Positions 1 through 4,610 of a DNA stretch of 5,929 nucleotides are shown in pieces; the first letter of the stretch is position 1; every line of letters begins with the position of its first letter. The DNA is taken from contig JACQMD010000025.1 in assembly GCA_016203755.1 (NCBI GenBank), forward strand, positions 1 through 5,929, given 5' to 3'. The DNA is from Candidatus Roizmanbacteria bacterium (GTDB lineage: Bacteria > Patescibacteriota > Microgenomatia > GCA-001788215 > 2-01-FULL-40-14). Under the pieces are notes generated by a model, which saw only the letters and a list, made by a program, of their open reading frames with translations, ran no database searches and was not told the origin of the DNA. Made by a program: the position numbers and the translations under genes.

Positions 1-8
1 CCGTGGGC

Positions 9-37
9 TTGTCTTTTTGGTATGTGTGTGATATAGT
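9..37 (+). promoter_or_regulatory. Predicted promoter of the rpsB operon
   Basis: A -35 box TTGTCT (9-14) and a -10 box TATAGT (32-37) are separated by 17 bp. TGA lies directly before the -10 box, giving an extended -10 (TGn) element. Transcription would start near position 44, leaving a 5' leader of about 105 nt before rpsB. The call was made by eye from the sigma70 consensus. No other comparable promoter was seen before rpsB, so it probably drives rpsB-tsf-frr and perhaps rseP. Confidence 0.65.
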
Positions 38-43
38 TACACC

Positions 44-151
44 TCATTACTCACATCTGCACATAATCTTCTCTCTGTCGTACTGATAGGGAAAGCAGAT
101 GGCGGTAAAACCCGACTACGCAAAATGCTACGTCGAGGTAAAGAAGATTTT
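44..151 (+). promoter_or_regulatory. rpsB 5' leader with possible autoregulatory pseudoknot
   Basis: CATCTGC (54-60) is perfectly complementary to GCAGATG (95-101), giving a 7-bp stem. Its loop contains AATCTTCT (65-72), which is perfectly complementary over 8 nt to AGAAGATT (142-149), just before the rpsB ATG at 152. Together these form an H-type pseudoknot topology that would cover the ribosome-landing region. In other bacteria S2 represses its own operon through leader RNA, so a similar role here is reasonable. It is inferred from base-pairing only; no covariation was tested, and I cannot match it to a named leader family. Confidence 0.4.
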
Positions 152-973
152 ATGAAACCAGTTGATCTAAAAACACTACTTGAGGCTGGATGTCATTTTG
201 GCCATAAGGTCAATAAGTGGAATCCGAGAGCTTCTTCATTTATCTACAAAGCAGTTGGCGATACTCATATCATTGATCTTACGAAAACCAAGGAAGGTCT
301 TGAGGTTGCCGCAGATTTTATTATCCAACTCGTTGGATCTGGTAAGGAGATAGTATTTGTCGGTACCAAACGACAGGCCAGTAGCCTCGTGAAAGAACAG
401 GCAGAGCGTGTTGGAGCACCCTATTTAAACCGTCGCTGGATTGGCGGTTTTGTGACGAATTGGTTTGAAGTCAAGAAAAATTTAGAGAAACTCAATACGC
501 TCAAAAAACAGCGGAACGATAAATCCGTCATTACCCAATACACCAAGCGCGAACGTCTTTTAATGGATCGGGAAATGCAAAAGCTCGACGGAAATTACGG
601 CGGTGTTGCAATGATTACGGAGCCTCCGGCCGCCATTGTTATCGTTGATACAAAAAAAGAGATCACCGCGGTTCGTGAGGCAAAACAGAAAGGGATTATT
701 CTTGTGGGGATCGTTGATACCAACTCAAATCCTGACATTATCGATTATGTGATTCCAGCAAATGATGATGCCGTGGGATCAATTACTCTTATCCTGTCTT
801 ATCTTGCTGATGCATACGCTGAAGGAAAGAAGAAAGCACAAAGGAATCAAGAACAGAAGGAAAAAGAGATGAAAAAACAAAAAAGTATAACGACAGATCA
901 GGATACGAAAGCAACAAAAAGCTCACCAGAAAAAAAAGACTCAAAAAAAGAGAAGCCGAAATTGGCTCATTAG
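152..973 (+). CDS. rpsB: Small ribosomal subunit protein uS2
   Basis: This is S2, a protein of the 30S subunit that binds late in assembly near the head-platform junction and helps hold bS1 where bS1 exists. The 273-residue product has the S2 N-terminus with HFGH at 15-18, the RRWIGGFVTN block at 94-103, a helical insertion at about 104-150, and the paired VDT motifs (VDTKKE 165-170 and VDTNSNPD 178-185) of the C-terminal core. Residues 226-273 are a Lys/Glu-rich low-complexity tail, probably disordered. I chose the ATG at 152 because the S2 family begins at this point; an upstream in-frame ATG at 125 would add nine non-conserved residues. GAGG at 135-138 is a possible but distant ribosome site. 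It is first in the operon, 8 nt before tsf. Confidence 0.97.
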   Translation: MKPVDLKTLLEAGCHFGHKVNKWNPRASSFIYKAVGDTHIIDLTKTKEGLEVAADFIIQLVGSGKEIVFVGTKRQASSLVKEQAERVGAPYLNRRWIGGFVTNWFEVKKNLEKLNTLKKQRNDKSVITQYTKRERLLMDREMQKLDGNYGGVAMITEPPAAIVIVDTKKEITAVREAKQKGIILVGIVDTNSNPDIIDYVIPANDDAVGSITLILSYLADAYAEGKKKAQRNQEQKEKEMKKQKSITTDQDTKATKSSPEKKDSKKEKPKLAH

Positions 974-981
974 TATCTCCT

Positions 982-1434
982 ATGGCAATTAACATTAAAC
1001 TCATCAAACAACTTCGGCAAATGTCAAAAGCAGGGGTAACCGATTGTAAACGTGCTCTTGAGGAAGCGAATGGCAATCTCAAAAAGGCAACGGAACTTAT
1101 TAATCAGTGGGGAGCAGCAAAAGCTGACAAAAAAAGCGATCGGGCAACAAAGGTCGGGTTAGTCGAGGCATACATTCATGCCGGGGGATCGGTTGGTTCA
1201 CTGGTATCCGTTGCGTGCGAAACTGATTTCGTTGCCCGAACTGATGAATTTAAAAAACTTGCCCATGAACTTGCTATGCAAATTGCAGCAATGGACCCAA
1301 AAAATCCTGATGAACTTCTAAAACAAGCGTATATCAGAGATCAGAACGTAACGATTGAACAGCTCATTAAACAAACGATTACAAAAGTAGGAGAAAACAT
1401 TCGGGTAGTTGCGTTTTCCCGCCAATCATTCTAA
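982..1434 (+). CDS. tsf: Elongation factor Ts, compact form
   Basis: EF-Ts is the guanine nucleotide exchange factor that recharges EF-Tu in the cytoplasm. The product is 150 aa, against roughly 200 in Thermus and 280-300 in most bacteria. Residues 1-45 form the UBA-like N-terminal helical domain. The signature TDFVAR lies at 81-86 in the core, including the TDF residues that contact EF-Tu. The C-terminal end (KVGENIRVVAF) is also typical. About 40 residues present in the Thermus protein are missing between DPKNP (105-109) and LLKQAYIRD, so the shortening is internal and not a broken gene end. The coiled-coil dimerisation module of long EF-Ts is absent. No Shine-Dalgarno is visible; the start lies 8 nt after the rpsB stop, which suggests coupled translation. 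pyrH, usually next, is missing. Confidence 0.95.
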   Translation: MAINIKLIKQLRQMSKAGVTDCKRALEEANGNLKKATELINQWGAAKADKKSDRATKVGLVEAYIHAGGSVGSLVSVACETDFVARTDEFKKLAHELAMQIAAMDPKNPDELLKQAYIRDQNVTIEQLIKQTITKVGENIRVVAFSRQSF

Positions 1435-1444
1435 AATAAACCTC

Positions 1445-2005
1445 ATGGATCAGCACATTCAACAAACACGACAACAGATGGAGAAAGCAATAATGATTCT
1501 TCGTCAGGATTTGGGGACTATTCGTGCAGGCCGTGCAAATGCTGCAATTGTTGAACACGTGCGAGTCAAAGTCTACGGCGGTTCGCAGGAATTGAGTGTT
1601 GCCGAGCTTGCCACGATTTCTGGATCGGATGCTAAAACATTGATTATTTCCCCCTTTGACGCATCAATTATTGATGAATTGGAGCGGGGTCTGCAGCAGG
1701 CAAATTTGGGCGTAACCGTCGTTCAGGATGGACAGATGATTCGTGTCACGATTCCAGCCTTAACTTCCGAACGGCGTGATGAATTTGTCAAACTATCCAA
1801 AACCAAAACTGAAGGGATTCGTATTATGATTCGTCAGATTCGTCAGGAAGGAATGAAGAAAGTACAGGATCAATTTCAGGCAAAAACCATTGCGGAAGAT
1901 GAAAAATTCCGTCTTGAGAAAGAAATCCAAAAACTAACTGACGAATTTATCAACCAGACAGATGAAGCACTGGAGAAAAAAATACAGGAATTGCAGACGA
2001 TTTAA
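1445..2005 (+). CDS. frr: Ribosome recycling factor (RRF)
   Basis: RRF works with EF-G to split the post-termination 70S ribosome. The predicted 186 aa equals the usual family length of about 185. The N-terminal helix carries IRAGRA (26-31). A beta-rich domain II spans about 31-104 (YGG, ATIS, IISPFD). Domain I resumes with the conserved LTSERR (106-111) and the long helices containing RQEGMKK (133-139). The ATG at 1445 was chosen because it gives the family-type N-terminus; a TTG further upstream at 1409 would overlap tsf. The gene begins 10 nt after tsf with no clear Shine-Dalgarno, again suggesting coupling. In many bacteria pyrH lies between tsf and frr; it does not here. Confidence 0.97.
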   Translation: MDQHIQQTRQQMEKAIMILRQDLGTIRAGRANAAIVEHVRVKVYGGSQELSVAELATISGSDAKTLIISPFDASIIDELERGLQQANLGVTVVQDGQMIRVTIPALTSERRDEFVKLSKTKTEGIRIMIRQIRQEGMKKVQDQFQAKTIAEDEKFRLEKEIQKLTDEFINQTDEALEKKIQELQTI

Positions 2006-2048
2006 CAACCACCTCATATAGAAATTAGAACGGGTAATCATTTTTTTC

Positions 2049-3128
2049 ATGATTATTAATATAGCTGTTGCGTTACTACTGTTAAGTATCCTCGTATTTG
2101 TTCATGAGCTCGGGCATTTCTTAAGCGCCAAACTCATGAGGATACGAGTGGAAGAGTTTGGTTTGGGACTGCCTCCCCGCTGGATCGGACGAAAAATAGG
2201 AGAAACGATATATTCTCTCAATAAACTACCAATTGGCGGATTTGTGCGTTTGTATGGAGAAGATGAACCAGATCCCACGCATATAAAAAAGGATCGTGAC
2301 CGGGCTTTTTTTGCGATATCTCCCTGGAAACGCGCGGTCATTTTAGTGGCGGGCGTGAGTATGAATGTAATTTTTGCGTGGTTTGCATACACCGTCATAT
2401 TTACTCTGGGAGATTTTGTTCCGGTCGAACGCGTCCATATTGAGGAAATAAACTCTGGTAGTCCGGCGGAAGCGAAGGGATTGCAAAAAGGCGATATTAT
2501 AAAAGAGATTCGAACCCTTCCTGATAATGAATCATTTCCTATTCTAGCGCCCGAGAAATTGAGTGAAGTCGCACGGGCAAATTTAGGGAAAGACATTGTG
2601 CTCGTGATTGAGCGAAGCGGTGAAAGTCAGGAAATTGTTGTTGCTCCGCGAACTGATCCGCCACCCAATGAAGGGCCGCTTGGAGTAGTAATCTCAAATC
2701 TGGAAGAAAAGAAATTACCCCTTATTGAGGCATCAGTACAGGCAGCGCAGTATATCGGAGAGCTGGTGAAATTGATCGTTGAAGGTATGGGGATGCTTAT
2801 TGCCAAGTTGATCGCGCGGGAGAGCGTGCGCAATGACGTTGCCGGGCCGGTGGAAGTAGTCAGACAGACGGCCCTTGCTGTGGAGTATGGCTTTCGTGCG
2901 GTACTTCGGCTCGCTGCATTTATATCAGTTAATCTGGCTATTATTAATATTTTGCCTATTCCAGCCCTTGATGGTGGACGTTTATTATTTGTTGTCATTG
3001 AGGGGATAACCGGTAAACGAATCAATCAACGGTGGGAAAGTTATTTGCATCAGGTGGGGATGCTACTACTACTTTTTCTCATTCTTCTCATTACGGTCAA
3101 TGATATATTGAGGCTTGTGACAGGATAG
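2049..3128 (+). CDS. rseP: RIP zinc metalloprotease, site-2 protease RseP
   Basis: This is a polytopic membrane protease (M50B family) that cuts substrates within the membrane, classically anti-sigma factors and leftover signal peptides. The product is 359 aa. The first membrane helix carries the zinc motif HELGH at 19-23, with E20 as the catalytic base. A second helix spans about 95-120. A single PDZ domain covers about 125-205 (GSPAEAKGLQKGDII), where the E. coli enzyme has two. The third zinc ligand lies in NILPIPALDGG (300-310, D308), followed by a last membrane helix at about 335-352. It starts 43 nt after frr with only a weak purine stretch upstream. uppS, cdsA and dxr, which often stand before rseP, are absent. 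No sigma or anti-sigma gene is visible, so the substrate cannot be stated. Confidence 0.95.
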   Translation: MIINIAVALLLLSILVFVHELGHFLSAKLMRIRVEEFGLGLPPRWIGRKIGETIYSLNKLPIGGFVRLYGEDEPDPTHIKKDRDRAFFAISPWKRAVILVAGVSMNVIFAWFAYTVIFTLGDFVPVERVHIEEINSGSPAEAKGLQKGDIIKEIRTLPDNESFPILAPEKLSEVARANLGKDIVLVIERSGESQEIVVAPRTDPPPNEGPLGVVISNLEEKKLPLIEASVQAAQYIGELVKLIVEGMGMLIAKLIARESVRNDVAGPVEVVRQTALAVEYGFRAVLRLAAFISVNLAIINILPIPALDGGRLLFVVIEGITGKRINQRWESYLHQVGMLLLLFLILLITVNDILRLVTG

Positions 3129-3130
3129 TG

Positions 3131-3487
3131 TTAAAAACTTTCGATCAGCCTATACATCGGATTAACAACAGACATAACAGAAATTCCAATCGTAAGACCG
3201 GTGAGAAGTACTGACGCAACGATGAGAATGACACTGGGAGTATACAATTGTTTTCTCATCGGTGAGCTTCCGAAAAAGTGTACATAAAAACAGAATAGAT
3301 TGGAAATGCCGAGTACAAAGATTAGTGTTAGAAGCGAATAGGTCGAAAATAAATTTGGTCCTGGCGTGTTAAGTTGTTTATACAAATCCATCATGCGTGG
3401 GATGACAAAGACACCCTGACTGATAGATAAGGTAAGTTGAGTAATTGCGACGAGAAGATTTAAAACACCAATAATTTTATTGTTCAC
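3131..3487 (-). CDS. Small membrane protein, function unknown
   Basis: I do not recognise a named family. The predicted 118-aa protein has about three membrane helices (residues ~5-28, ~48-71, ~84-107). A short loop after the first helix reads VIPRMMDLYKQL (28-39), and the end reads PMYRLI. The order helix, IP-x-LY-x-L loop, helix, helix faintly recalls the membrane part of GspF/PilC proteins without their cytoplasmic domains; this is an impression only. I chose the GTG at 3487 because it sits 7 nt beyond a possible -10 box. A GTG at 3529 would give 132 aa but would overlap the divergent gene starting at 3513. The stop lies 2 nt from the rseP stop, so the genes converge with no room for an intergenic terminator. 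The hydrophobic pattern and the absence of a competing frame support a real gene. Confidence 0.7.
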   Translation of the reverse strand: MNNKIIGVLNLLVAITQLTLSISQGVFVIPRMMDLYKQLNTPGPNLFSTYSLLTLIFVLGISNLFCFYVHFFGSSPMRKQLYTPSVILIVASVLLTGLTIGISVMSVVNPMYRLIESF

Positions 3488-3493
3488 ATAGAT

Positions 3494-3522
3494 AGTATAG
3501 GAAAACGTTACTATGAATACAA
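3494..3522 (-). promoter_or_regulatory. Possible leaderless promoter for the small membrane protein
   Basis: On the minus strand TATACT (3499-3494) is a good -10 box. TTGTAT (3522-3517), 17 bp upstream, is a weak -35 box matching only its first three bases. The expected start site falls at about 3487, which is the proposed GTG start, so the mRNA would be leaderless. The element overlaps the first codons of the divergent gene at 3513. Confidence 0.35.
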
Positions 3523-3848
3523 CTATCACGTTTGAAGATTTTCAAAAACTCGATATACGAATTGGGACGATTGTTTCGGTCTCGGAACCCGAAGGGAGTG
3601 AGAAGATTTTACGGCTCGAAGTTGATCTGGGTGAGGAGATAGGGAAGCGGATCGTATTTGCCGGAATTAAAAAATTTTATAAACCAGAAGAACTATTGAA
3701 TAGACAAATTGTGGTGCTCGTTAACCTTGCCTCCCGCAAATTCTTCGGTGAAGACTCCGGCGGGATGCTTCTGGCAGCGGATGAAGAGGGAAAACCAACA
3801 TTACTTATACTAGAGAAGAATGTTACGAAAGGGTCTAAAGTACGTTAA
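3513..3848 (+). CDS. Stand-alone tRNA-binding OB-fold protein, MetRS C-terminal type
   Basis: The 111-aa protein is a single tRNA-binding domain of the EMAP-II/Arc1p class, closest to the C-terminal extension of bacterial methionyl-tRNA synthetase. Visible markers are KLDIRIG (12-18), SEKILRLEVDLG (29-40), VFAGI (48-52), NLASRKF (71-77) and SGGMLLAA (82-89). In MetRS this domain dimerises the enzyme and raises tRNA affinity. As a separate protein it may act in trans as a MetRS beta-type subunit or as a general tRNA-binding factor; the catalytic metG is not in this window. AGGAAAA at 3499-3505 is a weak ribosome site for the ATG at 3513. It is transcribed away from the small membrane protein and converges on hicA with a 6-nt gap. 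It resembles the CsaA-type protein at 4888-5223 in fold and has exactly the same length. Confidence 0.9.
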   Translation: MNTTITFEDFQKLDIRIGTIVSVSEPEGSEKILRLEVDLGEEIGKRIVFAGIKKFYKPEELLNRQIVVLVNLASRKFFGEDSGGMLLAADEEGKPTLLILEKNVTKGSKVR

Positions 3849-3854
3849 CTACCG

Positions 3855-4079
3855 CTATCGTACAAACTCTTCAAATTCACTATTGGTCATTCCTGCTTGG
3901 TTGAGAATACTCTGAAACGTACCTCTTGCAAGTTCTTTATGCGCAGGTACGATGACCGTTTGCAGTTTTCCATTCCAAAATCCTCGTAACTTAACATGAC
4001 TACCTTTTTGTGAAATAACCGAAAATCCGGCTCTTTGGAGAGTTTTTACTACCTGCTTCCCGGAATAAAGCTTAGGCAT
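3855..4079 (-). CDS. hicA: HicA-type mRNA interferase toxin
   Basis: HicA toxins are small dsRBD-fold ribonucleases that cut mRNA and block translation until neutralised by HicB. The 74-aa product fits the family. An N-terminal helix (7-17) is followed by GFSVISQKGSH, with the expected catalytic His at position 28. Next comes the conserved stretch VPAHKELARGTFQSILNQAG (44-63), and a C-terminal FEEF segment. The active-site His is intact, so the toxin looks functional. Its ATG overlaps the last codons of hicB by 8 nt (ATGCCTAA), and no separate Shine-Dalgarno is seen. Toxin translation is therefore probably coupled to that of the antitoxin made first. Confidence 0.93.
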   Translation of the reverse strand: MPKLYSGKQVVKTLQRAGFSVISQKGSHVKLRGFWNGKLQTVIVPAHKELARGTFQSILNQAGMTNSEFEEFVR

Positions 4080-4281
4080 ACATGGTGGTCAACTGTACAT
4101 TTTTGAAAGTAGTGGGTAGCTTGATATTCTCATCTTCCAGTAACAACTCAATCGCTTCCCGTAAATTTTGCAATGCTTCTTCTTTTGTTTGTCCCTGACT
4201 CGCTACTTCAATTCCTACCGGTTTTGCGATATACCATTTTCCTTCCTGCCATACAATAATTGAGAGAGATTTTTTTGCCAT
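4072..4281 (-). CDS. hicB: HicB-type antitoxin, short form
   Basis: HicB binds and blocks HicA. The 69-aa product has the partial RNase H-like HicB fold: two beta strands (SLSIIVWQEGKWYIAKP, about 5-21), the VASQGQTKEEAL turn (26-37), and a long helix (EEALQNLREAIELLLED). The C-terminal ribbon-helix-helix or HTH DNA-binding domain of longer HicB proteins is absent, so autorepression by HicB alone is doubtful. It is the first gene of the hicB-hicA operon. The ATG at 4281 lies only about 2 nt after the predicted transcription start, so the message would be essentially leaderless. The pair sits on the opposite strand to its flanking tRNA-related genes, as expected of an acquired cassette. Confidence 0.88.
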   Translation of the reverse strand: MAKKSLSIIVWQEGKWYIAKPVGIEVASQGQTKEEALQNLREAIELLLEDENIKLPTTFKNVQLTTMYA

Positions 4282-4289
4282 ATGCTTGT

Positions 4290-4318
4290 ATTGTATGGAA
4301 GATTTACCCTTCTGTCAA
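4290..4318 (-). promoter_or_regulatory. Near-consensus promoter of hicBA
   Basis: Read on the minus strand, a perfect -35 box TTGACA (4318-4313) is followed after exactly 17 bp by TACAAT (4295-4290), five of six matches to the -10 consensus. Transcription should begin near 4283, two bases before the hicB ATG. The -35 box lies inside the left arm of the inverted repeat at 4310-4339. Confidence 0.8.
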
Positions 4319-4339
4319 GAAAACTATCACTTGACAGAA
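4310..4339. repeat. Perfect 10-bp inverted repeat holding both divergent -35 boxes
   Basis: TTCTGTCAAG (4310-4319) and CTTGACAGAA (4330-4339) are exact reverse complements around a 10-nt A/T-rich centre. Divergent -35 boxes would explain six bases of each arm. The four additional symmetric bases per arm (TTC outside, G inside) suggest either an operator for a dimeric regulator or chance extension. The two -10 boxes are also placed symmetrically, each 29.5 bp from the repeat centre to its near edge. Confidence 0.75.
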
Positions 4340-4359
4340 TGACCGTAATACCGTACTAT
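4331..4359 (+). promoter_or_regulatory. Near-consensus promoter of the T-box/proS operon
   Basis: A perfect -35 box TTGACA (4331-4336) is separated by 17 bp from the -10 box TACTAT (4354-4359). The start site is expected at about 4366, immediately before the first helix of the T-box RNA. It is back to back with the hicBA promoter, and its -35 box lies in the right arm of the shared inverted repeat. Confidence 0.82.
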
Positions 4360-4367
4360 AGTCTCAA

Positions 4368-4401
4368 AGCGTTGGAGCAGAGGTTCCTACTCTGCGAAGC
4401 T
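4368..4401 (+). promoter_or_regulatory. Mini Stem I of the T-box with candidate CCU (Pro) specifier
   Basis: GCAGAG (4377-4382) pairs with CTCTGC (4390-4395) and closes a 7-nt loop GTTCCTA. The loop contains CCT (4386-4388), a proline codon followed by A, as T-box specifiers are usually followed by a purine. Below this helix an asymmetric internal loop (4371-4376 opposite 4396-4398) can form tandem G.A pairs like the K-turn at the base of Stem I. It is closed by AGC/GCT (4368-4370 with 4399-4401), which would compete with Stem II. The distal arm with its AG bulge and T-loops is missing, resembling the ultrashort Stem I seen in actinobacterial ileS T-boxes. The codon assignment is an inference. 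Confidence 0.65.
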
Positions 4402-4490
4402 GAATAGGAAAAGGCAAACAGTTGTCCCTAACTATTTCGGCAGCCGCCCGTTATCATGCGGCCAATAAGCCCTCCGATTCGGAGGGGAAA

Positions 4491-4524
4491 GTAAGGTGGT
4501 ACCACGAGAGTTACTCGTCCTTAC
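4491..4524 (+). promoter_or_regulatory. T-box antiterminator
   Basis: GTAAGG (4491-4496) pairs with CCTTAC (4519-4524). The 7-nt bulge TGGTACC (4497-4503) carries the tRNA-acceptor binding site TGGT. ACGAG (4504-4508) pairs with CTCGT (4514-4518) around a 5-nt loop. This is the canonical two-helix T-box antiterminator with no mismatch. Its 3' strand is shared with the terminator, so the two folds are mutually exclusive. Confidence 0.95.
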
Positions 4525-4566
4525 CAAGCGAAGCAAGACGCGTTTGTTAATATGACGAGTTTTTTT
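4513..4566 (+). terminator. Intrinsic terminator of the T-box riboswitch
   Basis: ACTCGTC (4513-4519) pairs with GACGAGT (4554-4560). Above a small internal loop, TTA (4521-4523) pairs with TAA (4548-4550) and CAAGCG (4525-4530) pairs with CGTTTG (4541-4546, one G.U), closing a 10-nt loop. A run of seven T (4560-4566) follows directly. The 5' arm overlaps the antiterminator, so tRNA-stabilised antitermination prevents this fold. Confidence 0.93.
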
Positions 4567-4610
4567 ATGGAATCGAATATGAAAAACAATCAGGCAGGTG
4601 ATCCTTCACC

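Larger units (their letters stand above)
4366..4566 (+). promoter_or_regulatory. T-box riboswitch, transcriptional, probably tRNA-Pro responsive
   Basis: This RNA fills most of the 329-nt gap between hicB and the next gene. A compact Stem I lies at 4368-4401. Stem II pairs 4399-4407 with 4432-4441. A hairpin GCCGC/GCGGC (4443-4462) has a loop containing CCGTTA (4448-4453), the conserved T-box F-box. Stem III is a 7-bp hairpin (4470-4486). Next come the antiterminator with the 7-nt bulge UGGUACC and a competing terminator ending in a T run. Known T-boxes read the tRNA anticodon through a specifier codon and sense uncharged 3' NCCA ends with UGGN. Here N is U, which fits discriminator A73, as in bacterial tRNA-Pro. 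The downstream gene proS supports proline as the effector. The family call is very secure; the amino-acid assignment is less so. Confidence 0.96.

Noticed and set aside
125..151. Upstream in-frame ATG at 125 as the rpsB start.
   Set aside because: It adds nine residues not found in S2 proteins and would begin upstream of the purine-rich ribosome region; the ATG at 152 gives the family N-terminus.
789..1082. Minus-strand open frame across the rpsB end and tsf start.
   Set aside because: It is the antisense of two certain genes and has low-complexity Ser/Leu/Phe content from the Lys-rich S2 tail.
1409..1444. TTG at 1409 as the frr start, overlapping tsf.
   Set aside because: It adds 12 non-conserved residues; the ATG at 1445 gives the standard 186-aa RRF.
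1991..2022. Possible internal promoter before rseP (TTGCAG ... TATAGA).
   Set aside because: The spacer is 20 bp and both boxes are weak; operon read-through explains rseP expression equally well.
2102..3025. Two minus-strand open frames inside rseP (2102-2596 and 2627-3025).
   Set aside because: They are antisense shadows of the well-supported RseP reading frame, with no recognisable motifs.
3840..3863. Inverted repeat GTACG/CGTAC between the convergent OB-fold gene and hicA, as a bidirectional terminator.
   Set aside because: Only 5 bp plus a broken 2-bp extension, and no T run on either strand.
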